Positions 24,177 through 31,705 of a stretch of DNA of 64,000 nucleotides are shown piece by piece. Each line of letters begins with the position of its first letter. Position 1 is the first letter of the stretch. The stretch comes from Actinomycetes bacterium (GTDB taxonomy: Bacteria; Actinomycetota; Acidimicrobiia; Acidimicrobiales; RAAP-2): the NCBI GenBank assembly GCA_021809495.1, contig JAKAZI010000001.1:19406-83405 (forward strand). The letters are read 5' to 3'. The position numbers were made by a program, and so were the translations under genes. The notes under the pieces were generated by a model. That model saw only the letters and a list, made by a program, of their open reading frames with translations. It searched no databases and had not been told where the DNA came from.

Positions 24177-24572
24177 TTACCCGATCCGTTCCCCCGAGAT
24201 GATCGTGAGCGGCAGGGCGATGATCGACGCCCCACCGGCCACCGCGCGGGTGAGGGCCACCGAGAGCGCGGGCTCCCCGGCGGGCACCGCCGCGATCCCC
24301 GAGGCCATGACCGCCCAGGTGGCCCCGTCGGGCTCGAGGCCGTCGATCTGGACCGAGAGGACGTCGCCGCGTCGCGCGGCGACCACGACGGCCTCCTCGG
24401 CGCTGGCGAGCAGGAGTTCGTGGTCGTCGACCACGGCGATGCGGGCCGGCAGGGCCGCGGGCAGGCAGCGCACGGAGATCACGACCCGGGCGTAGTCGGC
24501 GTGGCGCAGCAGGCCCAGGCACTCGTCGCGCGGTATCGTGGCGCGTCGCACGCGGTCCCCCGGTACACTCAT
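24177..24572 (-). CDS. Pyridoxamine 5'-phosphate oxidase-like flavin split-barrel protein
   Basis: A 131-residue protein with the pattern DECLGLLRHADYARVVISVR, then LPARIAVVDDHELLLASAEE. It resembles the small FMN- or F420-binding split-barrel family that includes NimA-like proteins. The catalytic residues of true PNP oxidase are not evident, and the substrate is unknown. It is the first gene of the - strand island, 12 bp before the kinase, so it is probably co-transcribed with it. Flavin/F420 proteins of this type often accompany redox-responsive regulons in actinobacteria, which fits but does not prove a role in redox sensing. Confidence 0.6.
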   Translation of the reverse strand: MSVPGDRVRRATIPRDECLGLLRHADYARVVISVRCLPAALPARIAVVDDHELLLASAEEAVVVAARRGDVLSVQIDGLEPDGATWAVMASGIAAVPAGEPALSVALTRAVAGGASIIALPLTIISGERIG

Positions 24573-24615
24573 GCAACCAGCATGAACCGAGTTTCTCCAC
24601 CCTCACTAGGGCCGG

Positions 24616-24664
24616 GGGTCACTTTTTGGACCCGTGGACGGCGCGTGCGCGGCCCCGTGGGTCC
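24616..24664. promoter_or_regulatory. Inverted repeats in the divergent region between the DosRS-like island and infA
   Basis: GGGTC-N8-GACCC (24616-24633) is a perfect 18-bp dyad. The adjacent GGACCCGTGG (24628-24637) can pair with CCCCGTGGGTCC (to 24664) through about 10 bp including two G-U pairs. The region separates the - strand island from the infA promoter. It could be an operator or a transcription barrier; function is not established. Confidence 0.35.
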
Positions 24665-24670
24665 GCGCTT

Positions 24671-24698
24671 TTGCGTTCGGTGAAAAAAACGGTAGAAT
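24671..24698 (+). promoter_or_regulatory. Predicted promoter of the infA-rpmJ-rpsM-rpsK-rpsD-rpoA operon
   Basis: TTGCGT (24671-24676), a 16-bp spacer with a run of seven A residues, and TAGAAT (24693-24698) form a good promoter. The -10 is identical to that proposed for rpsL. A separate promoter is expected, because the ribosomal operon is interrupted here by genes on the other strand. The leader is about 75 nt. Confidence 0.6.
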
Positions 24699-24779
24699 GG
24701 TCAGCCGACCTGTGGGCGAGCCCACGGTCATCTGCGACGAGCCGCTCGTCGCCGTATTGCCGTAACAAGGAGAAGGAAC

Positions 24780-25004
24780 CTGAGTAAGCCGAAGGAAGAC
24801 GCGTTCACCGTTGAGGGAACGGTCGTCGAGCCACTACCGAACGCCATGTTTCGTGTCGAGTTGGAGAACGGGTACACCGTCCTCGCGCACAGCTCGGGCA
24901 AGATGCGCATGCACCGCATCCGCATCCTGCCCGGCGACAAGGTCCAGGTGGAGATCACGCCCTACGACATGACCCGCGGCCGCATCACCTATCGCTACAA
25001 ATAA
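24780..25004 (+). CDS. infA: Translation initiation factor IF-1 with apparent CTG start codon
   Basis: IF-1, 74 residues, an OB-fold factor that binds the ribosomal A site during initiation. It is absent from the ORF track because no ATG, GTG or TTG opens the frame. The frame reads [20 protein letters not shown] then [20 protein letters not shown] and ends [10 protein letters not shown], a complete IF-1. AAGGAG (24767-24772) lies 7 nt before CTG 24780, an ideal spacing, so CTG is the likely initiator. The first in-frame ATG is at codon 23, inside the conserved NAMFRVEL. An in-frame ATT at 24756 has no Shine-Dalgarno. A single-base sequencing error is the alternative. Confidence 0.93.
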   Translation: MSKPKEDAFTVEGTVVEPLPNAMFRVELENGYTVLAHSSGKMRMHRIRILPGDKVQVEITPYDMTRGRITYRYK

Positions 25005-25030
25005 TCAGGGACTGAGTCGAGAGAGAAGAC

Positions 25031-25144
25031 ATGAAGGTTCGCGCCAGCGTCAAGACCATGTGTGAGAAGTGCAAAGTCATCAGACGGAACGGTCACGTCC
25101 GCGTGATCTGCGAGAACCCGCGTCACAAGCAGCGTCAGGGCTAG
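25031..25144 (+). CDS. rpmJ: 50S ribosomal protein L36, zinc type
   Basis: L36, 37 residues, too short for the ORF track. It reads [20 protein letters not shown] and continues with [17 protein letters not shown]. The C2CH zinc ligands are C11, C14, C27 and H32. The leader is GAGAGAAGAC immediately before the ATG. It lies 26 bp after infA and 10 bp before rpsM, in the canonical order. Confidence 0.96.
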   Translation: MKVRASVKTMCEKCKVIRRNGHVRVICENPRHKQRQG

Positions 25145-25154
25145 GAGAGAAAAG

Positions 25155-25532
25155 ATGGCTCGTATTGCCGGTGTCGACATCCCGCGCGAGAAGCGCACGG
25201 TGATCTCGCTCACGTACATTTTCGGCGTTGGTCCCACGACCGCCCAGCAGATCTGCGCGGCGACGGGGATCGACGAGTCGATCCGCGTGAAGGACCTCAC
25301 CGATGGTGACGTCAACAAGTTGCGCACCTACATCGACCAGAACGTCACGGTCGAGGGTGACCTGCGCCGCGACGTCGCCCAGGACATCAAGCGCAAGATG
25401 GAGATCAACTGCCTCCAGGGGATCCGCCACCGCAAGGGCCTGCCCGTACGCGGTCAGCGCACCCGCACCAACGCCCGCACCCGTAAGGGACCCAAGCGCA
25501 CCGTCGCCGGCAAGAAGAAGGTAACCAAGTAA
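25155..25532 (+). CDS. rpsM: 30S ribosomal protein S13
   Basis: S13, 125 residues, at the top of the 30S head where it contacts L5 and P-site t[23 protein letters not shown] and the C-terminal [20 protein letters not shown] are classic. GGAGAGAAAAG precedes the ATG. The TAA overlaps the rpsK ATG by one base. Confidence 0.98.
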   Translation: MARIAGVDIPREKRTVISLTYIFGVGPTTAQQICAATGIDESIRVKDLTDGDVNKLRTYIDQNVTVEGDLRRDVAQDIKRKMEINCLQGIRHRKGLPVRGQRTRTNARTRKGPKRTVAGKKKVTK

Positions 25533-25930
25533 TGGCGAAGCCCACCACCAACGCTCGCAAGGGACGTCGCAAGGAGCGCAAGAACGTCGCCTTCGGCGTC
25601 GCGCACATCAAGAGCTCGTTCAACAACACGATCGTGTCGATCACCGACCCCGAGGGCAACGTCCTGTCGTGGGCCTCGTCGGGCAACGTCGGCTTCAAGG
25701 GATCGCGCAAGTCCACGCCGTTCGCCGCACAGCTGGCCGCCGAGAAGTGCGCGCGCGCCGCGATGGAACACGGCGTGAAGAAGGTCGACGTCCTGGTCCG
25801 CGGACCGGGCTCGGGCCGCGAGACGGCGATCCGCTCGCTCGCCGCGGCCGGTATCGAAGTGGTGGCCATCAAGGACGTGACGCCGTTGCCCCACAACGGC
25901 TGCCGTCCGAAGAAGCGTCGTCGAGGCTAA
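25532..25930 (+). CDS. rpsK: 30S ribosomal protein S11
   Basis: S11, 132 residues, at the 30S platform near the E site. The blocks [20 protein letters not shown] and [15 protein letters not shown] are diagnostic. It has the standard length and gene order (rpsM-rpsK-rpsD-rpoA), with a 1-bp overlap with rpsM and a 9-bp gap to rpsD. Confidence 0.98.
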   Translation: MAKPTTNARKGRRKERKNVAFGVAHIKSSFNNTIVSITDPEGNVLSWASSGNVGFKGSRKSTPFAAQLAAEKCARAAMEHGVKKVDVLVRGPGSGRETAIRSLAAAGIEVVAIKDVTPLPHNGCRPKKRRRG

Positions 25931-25939
25931 GGAAGAATC

Positions 25940-26584
25940 ATGGCTCGTTACACCGGTCCCGTTTGCCGACTCTGTCGGCGTGAGCGCACCAAGCTCTACC
26001 TGAAGGGGGAGCGCTGCTTCACCCTGAAGTGCCCCGTGTCGGAGAACTCCGACCGCCAGACCCGCGCCTTCCCGCCCGGCATGCACGGTCGTGACCGTCA
26101 GCGCCAGGGCTCGGAGTACCTGACCCAGCTTCGCGAGAAGCAGAAGGCCCGGCGCATCTACGGTCTGCTCGAAAAGCAGTTCCGCAACCTCTACGAAGAG
26201 GCCAGCCGTCGCCCCGGCATCACCGGGACGAACCTGCTGCAGTTCCTCGAGCTTCGCCTCGACAACGTGGCCTACCGTGCCGGGTGGGGCGCCTCGCGCT
26301 CCCAGGCCCGCCAGTTCGTGCGCCACGGCCACGTGATGGTCAACGCCAAGCGCGTGACCATCCCCAGTTTCCGGGTCCGTCCCGGTGACGTCGTGACCCT
26401 GAAGGTCGCCACCCGCGAGAACTTCAACGTCAAGCGCAACCTCGACATCATGGACCGCTCGGTGCCGGGTTGGCTGGAGAAGGGCGAGGACGGCTTCGCC
26501 GTCACCGTTCGCATCGTTCCCCAGCGCGAGCAGATCGACGAATCCATCCGCGAGCAGCTCATCGTCGAGCTGTACTCGAAGTAG
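25940..26584 (+). CDS. rpsD: 30S ribosomal protein S4, zinc type
   Basis: S4, 214 residues, a primary 16S rRNA binder. The N-terminus YTGPVCRLCRRERTKLYLKG and RCFTLKCPVS carries a four-cysteine zinc site (C9, C12, C26, C31). The S4 RNA-binding domain reads RLDNVAYRAGWGASRSQARQ. In E. coli S4 represses the alpha operon. No clear S4-type pseudoknot could be recognised here by eye. Confidence 0.98.
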   Translation: MARYTGPVCRLCRRERTKLYLKGERCFTLKCPVSENSDRQTRAFPPGMHGRDRQRQGSEYLTQLREKQKARRIYGLLEKQFRNLYEEASRRPGITGTNLLQFLELRLDNVAYRAGWGASRSQARQFVRHGHVMVNAKRVTIPSFRVRPGDVVTLKVATRENFNVKRNLDIMDRSVPGWLEKGEDGFAVTVRIVPQREQIDESIREQLIVELYSK

Positions 26585-26614
26585 TCGCAGTCCGTAGTCC
26601 CAGAAGGAGCCCGC

Positions 26615-27556
26615 ATGCTGATCATCCAACGACCAACCATCGACGCCATCGGCGACGAGGAGAACAACCGCCAGGCCTTTGGAATCGGACCACTCGACCC
26701 CGGCTTCGGCCACACCCTGGGTAACTCGCTGCGTCGGACCCTGCTGTCGTCGATCCCCGGCGCGGCCGCGACGCGCGTGAAGTTCGACGCGGTGCTGCAC
26801 GAGTTCGGTGTGATCGAAGGCGTGAAGGAAGACGTCCAGGACATCTGCCTGAACCTGAAGGACCTGCTCTTGCGCGTGCACAGCGACGAGCCGGTCGTGC
26901 TGCGCCTCGACAAGCGCGGCGAGGGTCCCGTGCTCGCCTCGGACCTCTCGACGACCGCTGACGTCGAGATCTTGAACGGCGACCTGCACCTGGCCTACCT
27001 GACGTCGGCCAAGGGCTCGCTCAGCTTCGAGCTGACCGTCGAGCGTGGCAAGGGCTACGTCGGCGCCGAGGGCAACAAGGGCACCTCGACGATCGGGGTG
27101 ATCCCCCTCGACGCGATCTTCTCGCCCGTTCGCCGCGTGTCCTTCGAAGTCGAGCCGGTACGCGTCGAGCAGTCCAAGGACTTCGACCGCCTGGTCATCG
27201 AGGTCGAGACCGACGGGTCGATCAGCCCCGCCGAGGCGCTGTCCTCGGCCGGCAAGACCCTCGGGGCGCTCGTGGACCTGATCGCCCACTTCGACGAAGA
27301 GGCGCCGTCGCTCGAGTTGGGCGACGTCGGCACGGCCCAGGCCGCCGCCAGCGAGCTCGACATCCGCATCGAGGAGCTCGGTCTCACCGAGCGCTCGCGT
27401 AACTGCCTGAAGCGCGCGGGCATCAACACCGTGGCCCAGCTGATCAACGCGACCGAGCGGGACCTCACGTCAATCACCAACTTCGGCGCCACGTCGCTGA
27501 AGGACGTCACCGACCGTCTCGACGAGCGCGGTCTTTCACTGCGAGTAGAGGACTAG
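26615..27556 (+). CDS. rpoA: RNA polymerase alpha subunit
   Basis: Alpha subunit, 313 residues. The N-terminal dimerisation domain has LDPGFGHTLGNSLRRTLLSS. The C-terminal domain has the helix-hairpin-helix LGLTERSRNCLKRAGINTVA that contacts UP elements and activators. The start ATG 26615 is 6 bp after GAAGGAG. A 30-bp gap separates it from rpsD and 2 bp separate it from rplQ. Confidence 0.98.
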   Translation: MLIIQRPTIDAIGDEENNRQAFGIGPLDPGFGHTLGNSLRRTLLSSIPGAAATRVKFDAVLHEFGVIEGVKEDVQDICLNLKDLLLRVHSDEPVVLRLDKRGEGPVLASDLSTTADVEILNGDLHLAYLTSAKGSLSFELTVERGKGYVGAEGNKGTSTIGVIPLDAIFSPVRRVSFEVEPVRVEQSKDFDRLVIEVETDGSISPAEALSSAGKTLGALVDLIAHFDEEAPSLELGDVGTAQAAASELDIRIEELGLTERSRNCLKRAGINTVAQLINATERDLTSITNFGATSLKDVTDRLDERGLSLRVED

Positions 27557-27558
27557 TC

Positions 27559-27921
27559 ATGCGCGGGACTCCTACCAAGGGCAAGCGGTTCGGGGGCGAC
27601 AACGCCCACCAGAAGGCCATGATGGGTAACCTCGTGGCCTCGATGATCGCGGCCGAGTCGATCGTGACGACCGAGGCCAAGGCCAAGGCGTTGCGCCCCA
27701 TCGTCGAGAAGGTCGTCACCGCGGCGAAGAACTCGCCCGAAGGCTCCGTGCACGCCCATCGCCGCGTCGTGGCGTTCATCCGCGACAAGGACATGGCCCA
27801 GAAGCTCTTCACCGAGATCGCGCCGCGCTACAGCGACCGTCCCGGTGGCTACACCCGGATCTTGAAGCTCGGGCCGCGTCAGGGCGACAACGCCCCGATG
27901 GCGCGCATTGAGTTCGTCTGA
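27559..27921 (+). CDS. rplQ: 50S ribosomal protein L17
   Basis: L17, 120 residues, located at the tunnel exit. It starts MRGTPTKGKRFGGDNAHQKA, slightly unlike the common MRHxxxGRKLxR start, but the core MMGNLVASMIAAESIVTTEA, AKALRPIVEKVVTAAK and the end GDNAPMARIEFV are clear L17. It ends the alpha operon and overlaps the probable truA start. Confidence 0.96.
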   Translation: MRGTPTKGKRFGGDNAHQKAMMGNLVASMIAAESIVTTEAKAKALRPIVEKVVTAAKNSPEGSVHAHRRVVAFIRDKDMAQKLFTEIAPRYSDRPGGYTRILKLGPRQGDNAPMARIEFV

Positions 27922-28765
27922 TCAATCGCTGACCGCCACCCGTCGGTGGCGGATGGACCTCGCCTACGACGGCGCCGCCTTCGCCGGTTTCGCGCCCCAA
28001 CCCGGGCGCGACACGGTCGTGGGGGCCCTCGGTGAGGCGATCGCGAGGACGTTGCGCCTCGACGCCGCGCCCTTCATTGTCGGGGCCGGACGCACCGACG
28101 CCGGCGTGCACGCGCTCGCCCAGGTGATTTCACTGGACCTCGGGGCCGCGGTTCTGAGCGAGGACAGCACCGACTGGTTCCTGCGCTCGCTCAACCACCA
28201 GCTGCGCGGACGAGTCGTGGTCGCGCGCGCGCGGGTGCTCGACGACTTCCACGCCCGCTTTGACGCCACGTGGCGTCAGTATCGCTACCTCGTCGCGACG
28301 GGGCCGGCCCTGGCTGCGACGAGCGCCCTCGCCTGGGCGGTGGCGGCACCGCTCGACCTCGCGGCGATGAACGACGCCTCGGCGTGTCTGGTCGGCGTGC
28401 ACGACTTTCGGGCGTTCTGTAAACGCGCCCCCGACAAGACGCCCGACGAACCCCTGCTTCGCCACGTGTACGAGGCCACGTGGACCGACGAACCGGACCG
28501 TTTGGGCGTCGCCGCCGCCGGGGGGTTCGTCGTCTTTCGTATCCGCGCGAACGCCTTCTGTCACAACCAGGTGCGCCGCCTCGTGGGATCGCTCGTCGCG
28601 GTCGGGCGAGGTGAACTGGAGCCCGAGGAGATCGCCGCGCGCCTGCAGAGCGGTGACGCGCGCCGACTGCCGGCCCCGGCCCCGGCGGCCGGCCTGGCAC
28701 TCGTGGGCGTCGGCTACGACGACCTCCACGGCGGTCCGTCGGGCCCGGGCGCGCCGATCCGCTGA
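27908..28765 (+). CDS. truA: tRNA pseudouridine synthase A
   Basis: Forms pseudouridine at positions 38-40 of the tRNA anticodon arm; 285 residues. The catalytic D64 lies in GAGRTDAGVHA, and the supporting blocks are FHARFDATWRQYRY and CHNQVRRLVGSL. The start is uncertain. TTG 27908, overlapping rplQ by 14 bp, keeps the conserved RWRMDLAYDG, whereas ATG 27953 would cut into it. No good Shine-Dalgarno is seen, so translational coupling to rplQ is likely. A strong hairpin follows the gene. Confidence 0.93.
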   Translation: MSSSDQSLTATRRWRMDLAYDGAAFAGFAPQPGRDTVVGALGEAIARTLRLDAAPFIVGAGRTDAGVHALAQVISLDLGAAVLSEDSTDWFLRSLNHQLRGRVVVARARVLDDFHARFDATWRQYRYLVATGPALAATSALAWAVAAPLDLAAMNDASACLVGVHDFRAFCKRAPDKTPDEPLLRHVYEATWTDEPDRLGVAAAGGFVVFRIRANAFCHNQVRRLVGSLVAVGRGELEPEEIAARLQSGDARRLPAPAPAAGLALVGVGYDDLHGGPSGPGAPIR

Positions 28766-28812
28766 CCAGACAACGGCGAAACGCTCGCGTACTTCGGGCC
28801 CAGGGTGAGAGC

Positions 28813-28854
28813 GGCTCGGCGACGGACCCGTCTGAGCCCGACCGTCGTCGAGCC
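28813..28854 (+). terminator. Hairpin after truA, probable end of the alpha operon
   Basis: GGCTCGGCGACGG (28813-28825) pairs with CCGTCGTCGAGCC (28842-28854): 13 bp with one G-U, around a 16-nt loop. It lies about 50 bp past the truA stop. No U-tract follows. It separates the ribosomal operon from the sulfur cassette. Confidence 0.5.
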
Positions 28855-28991
28855 GACGACACCGGGCGTCCGCGAGTGCGCCGCGACAACGGCACGCGCG
28901 GTGGCGTCCGAGCTGTCAACCGGCTGACGGGTGGCGGATCTCCTCTGTAATAAATAGGGAGAAACTATAAGACGTGACAAATACCAATGAT

Positions 28992-29005
28992 GGGACTTTG
29001 GGCCC
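28992..29005. promoter_or_regulatory. DosR-box-like operator upstream of the sulfur cassette
   Basis: GGGACTTTGGGCCC matches the core GGGACTWWAGTCCC of the published mycobacterial DosR box at 12 of 14 positions; the outer flanks do not match. Its centre is about 43 bp before the presumed leaderless start at 29042, so it abuts the -35 region, where a class II activator would bind. A DosR-like regulator is encoded 6 kb upstream. Confidence 0.45.
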
Positions 29006-29028
29006 TGTTCGCGCGAGAGCGGGCTTCG

Positions 29029-29034
29029 TACGCT
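29029..29034 (+). promoter_or_regulatory. -10 box for a leaderless transcript of the sulfur cassette
   Basis: TACGCT lies 7 bp before the ATG at 29042, so transcription would start at or next to the start codon. No convincing Shine-Dalgarno is present. An AT-rich patch with TATAAG at 28966-28971 is a second possible -10 further upstream. Confidence 0.4.
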
Positions 29035-29041
29035 CAGGTTT

Positions 29042-29743
29042 ATGCAAGACATGCAACGCAGCAGGCAGAGTGTGCAGCACCTGGCACCAGCACGCGACTT
29101 CCTGAGCGCGCAAGAGGTAGGGCAGTTGCTCAAGGTCGATCGTTCCACGGTCTATCGGATGGCCGAGAGCGGGGGACTGCCCTCCGTGAAGGTGGGCCGA
29201 CAGTGGCGGTTCCCCGCCGCCGCGATCGAGCGCCTGCTGCGAACCGGTGAGCGCGTCGGCGCAACGACCCGCGAAGACCGCGAGGCCATGGTGCGCGCGG
29301 TCGGTTCGTCCCTGCCGCTGATCGAGCTCTCGGCCCAACTGCTCGGGGTCATGATGATCGCGACCGACATGGACGGACAGCCCGTGACCGACCTCGTCAA
29401 CCCCTGCGGGTGGTTCGCCCAGCACGCCGAGGACCAGGGTTTCGTGTCGACCTGCCTGGGCTACTGGAAGCAGCTCGCCGACGACCCGGACTTCGACGTC
29501 CGCTTCCACCTCGGACCGCTCAACGTCGAGTGCGCGCGCACCTTCGTGCGGGTGGGCACGCAGCTCGTCGGCATGCTCTTCGTCGGCGGCATCGATCCGA
29601 CGGGCGAGGACGAGCGACCGCTCTATCGGCTCAACGCCGAAGGTCGGACCCGGGTGCTGACGTACCTGCCGGCCGTCGCCGCGGCGATTTCGCGGCTCGC
29701 GGCGCAACCACGTACGAGCGTCGAGACAGGGAGGACCATATGA
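29042..29743 (+). CDS. HTH (excisionase-type) transcription regulator fused to a PocR-like sensory domain
   Basis: A 233-residue predicted regulator. Residues 20-66 form an excisionase/MerR-like helix-turn-helix (FLSAQEVGQLLKVDRSTVYR, then RQWRFPAAAIERLL). Residues 90-215 resemble the PocR ligand-binding domain: GVMMIATDMDGQPVTDLVNP followed by C122, C138 and C164. PocR domains bind small organic or metal ligands; the three cysteines could suit sulfur or redox sensing, which is inference. It is the first gene of the cassette and overlaps the SQR-like gene by 4 bp, so it may control its own operon. Confidence 0.72.
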   Translation: MQDMQRSRQSVQHLAPARDFLSAQEVGQLLKVDRSTVYRMAESGGLPSVKVGRQWRFPAAAIERLLRTGERVGATTREDREAMVRAVGSSLPLIELSAQLLGVMMIATDMDGQPVTDLVNPCGWFAQHAEDQGFVSTCLGYWKQLADDPDFDVRFHLGPLNVECARTFVRVGTQLVGMLFVGGIDPTGEDERPLYRLNAEGRTRVLTYLPAVAAAISRLAAQPRTSVETGRTI

Positions 29744-30981
29744 AACGGCTTCTGATACTGGGCGGCGGGACTGCCGGAACGATGGCGGCGAACCGCCTTC
29801 GCAAGCGGCTCGACCGCGCCGAATGGGAGATCACGGTCGTGGACCAGAACGAGGCCCACGTCTACCAACCCGGGAACCTGTTCGTGCCCTTTGGCATCTA
29901 CGAGCCGAACGATCTGGTGAAGCCGCGTCGCCGGTTCTTGCCCGAGGGGGTGGAGCTGGTGCTCGGCGAGATCGATCGCGTCGAGCCCGAGGACAACCGC
30001 GTCGTGCTCGCCGACGAGCGGGTGCTCGCCTACGACTACCTGATCATCGCCACGGGCACCTCGCCGCGCCCCGACCAGACGCCGGGCATGCTCGGGCCAC
30101 AGTGGCGAAAGAGCATCCACGAGTTCTACACGCTCGAGGGTGCGACGGCCCTGGCCGACACGCTCGCCGACTGGCAGGGTGGGCGCATGGTCGTGCACAT
30201 CGTGGACATGCCCATCAAGTGCCCCGTCGCGCCGCTCGAGTTCACGTTCCTCGCCGACGCGTTCTTCACCGAACGAGCGATGCGCGACCGGGTGGAACTG
30301 GTGTTCGTGACGCCGCTCGACGGTGCGTTCACCAAGCCGATCGCCTCCAAGCACCTCGGCGGAATCCTCGAGGAGCGCGGGGTCAGCCTCGAGAGCGACT
30401 TCATGGTCGAACGCATCGACGCCGACGCGAAGACGCTCGTCTCCTTTGACGAGCGCGAGGTCCCCTTCGACCTGCTCGTCACCATCCCGCTCAACATGGG
30501 CGCGGACTACGTGGCGCGCTCGGGTCTGGGTGACGACCTCAACTACGTGCCCGTCGACAAGCAGACGCTGCTCGCCAAGGGTTACGACAACATCTTCGCG
30601 CTCGGTGACGCCTCGGACATCCCGACCTCCAAGGCCGGCTCGGTCGCCCACTTCTCGATCGAGTTGTTCGAGGACAACTTCATCAGCCACATCCACGGTC
30701 GTCCCATGACCAAGCTCTTCGACGGCCACGCCAACTGCTTCATCGAATCCGGCCACGGCAAGGGCATGCTCATCGACTTCAACTACGACACCGAGCCGCT
30801 GCCCGGCAAGTACCCACTGCCCGGCTTCGGCCCGTTCAGCCTGCTGCGCGAGTCCGAGGCGAACCACTGGGGCAAGATGACCTTCCGCTGGGTCTACTGG
30901 AACCTGCTGCTCACCGGTAAGGAGATGCCCTTCGAGCCACTGATGTCGATGGCCGGCAAAGAGGTCGAGGTGCACGCATGA
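29740..30981 (+). CDS. Sulfide:quinone oxidoreductase-like FAD flavoprotein
   Basis: A 413-residue pyridine-nucleotide-disulfide-family enzyme. The start is ATG 29740 after GGGAGGA; the track start lies inside the previous gene. It has the FAD-binding LLILGGGTAGTMAANRLRKR, ATG motif YLIIATGTSPRP and FALGDASDIPTSKAG. Only two cysteines occur, C161 in MPIKCPVAPLE and C333 in GHANCFIES. They align with the redox disulfide of SQR, and the third SQR cysteine is absent. Predicted function is oxidation of sulfide or a persulfide with electrons passed to quinone at the membrane. NADH dehydrogenase-like activity is the alternative. Confidence 0.8.
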   Translation: MKRLLILGGGTAGTMAANRLRKRLDRAEWEITVVDQNEAHVYQPGNLFVPFGIYEPNDLVKPRRRFLPEGVELVLGEIDRVEPEDNRVVLADERVLAYDYLIIATGTSPRPDQTPGMLGPQWRKSIHEFYTLEGATALADTLADWQGGRMVVHIVDMPIKCPVAPLEFTFLADAFFTERAMRDRVELVFVTPLDGAFTKPIASKHLGGILEERGVSLESDFMVERIDADAKTLVSFDEREVPFDLLVTIPLNMGADYVARSGLGDDLNYVPVDKQTLLAKGYDNIFALGDASDIPTSKAGSVAHFSIELFEDNFISHIHGRPMTKLFDGHANCFIESGHGKGMLIDFNYDTEPLPGKYPLPGFGPFSLLRESEANHWGKMTFRWVYWNLLLTGKEMPFEPLMSMAGKEVEVHA

Positions 30982-31700
30982 GCGTCACGACCTCGCCAAC
31001 CGTGGAAGAACGCCTCGAGCGCATGGCCGAGCAACTCGCCGAGGTCACCGACGAGTTGCGCCGCCAGCGCGAGAGCCGCGAGCGCTGGCAGGAACTGCTC
31101 GACGACCTCGCGCCACTCGCCGAACAGGCGATGTCCACCACCATCAGCCACCTCGACCTCGACTCGAGCGACGTGGAGAATCTGTTCAACCTCGCCCACA
31201 CCTTCGCGCGCAACGCGTCGGTGCTCGAGGCGTGGATCGGCCCGCTGCGCTCGATGTCGGCACTGGCCGAGGAGCTGGCCCCGCTCGCCACCCCCGCCGT
31301 CGCCAGTCTGAACGAGCGACTCCAGCAGCTCGACGAGCGGGGCTACTTCGCCTTCGCCCGGCGCAGCGTCGACGTGCTGGACAACGTGGTGACCTCCTTT
31401 AGCGAAGAGGACGTCAGGTTGCTCGGCGAGAACATCGTGCTCATCCTCCAGACGATCAGACAGATGACCCAACCCGAGGTCATGGGCATGCTTTCGCGCA
31501 CCGCGCTGACCATGCAGCAAGAGGAGCCGGCGGCCGAGGCGCCGTCGCTTCGCGGGCTCGTGCGACAGTTCCGCGACCCGCTGGTGCGCCACGGACTCGC
31601 CCGGACCCTCGTCGCGCTGCGATCGGTGGGTGCGGAGTCGAACCGGCGACGCGAGCCAGATACGCAAGCGACGCCTGATCAGAAGAGCAAGAGGAGGTAG
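30978..31700 (+). CDS. DUF1641 family protein
   Basis: A 240-residue helical protein. A coiled-coil-prone N-terminus (VEERLERMAEQLAEVTDELR) is followed by the DUF1641-like LGENIVLILQTIRQMTQPEV with MGMLSRTAL. DUF1641 proteins are known from neighbourhoods of SQR-like flavoproteins and formate dehydrogenases, but the biochemical role is unknown. It could be a membrane-surface or quinone-interaction partner of the SQR-like enzyme, which is inference. It overlaps the preceding gene by 4 bp, and GAGGAGG-like GAGGTAG precedes the next gene. Confidence 0.75.
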   Translation: MSVTTSPTVEERLERMAEQLAEVTDELRRQRESRERWQELLDDLAPLAEQAMSTTISHLDLDSSDVENLFNLAHTFARNASVLEAWIGPLRSMSALAEELAPLATPAVASLNERLQQLDERGYFAFARRSVDVLDNVVTSFSEEDVRLLGENIVLILQTIRQMTQPEVMGMLSRTALTMQQEEPAAEAPSLRGLVRQFRDPLVRHGLARTLVALRSVGAESNRRREPDTQATPDQKSKRR

Positions 31701-31705
31701 TCATC

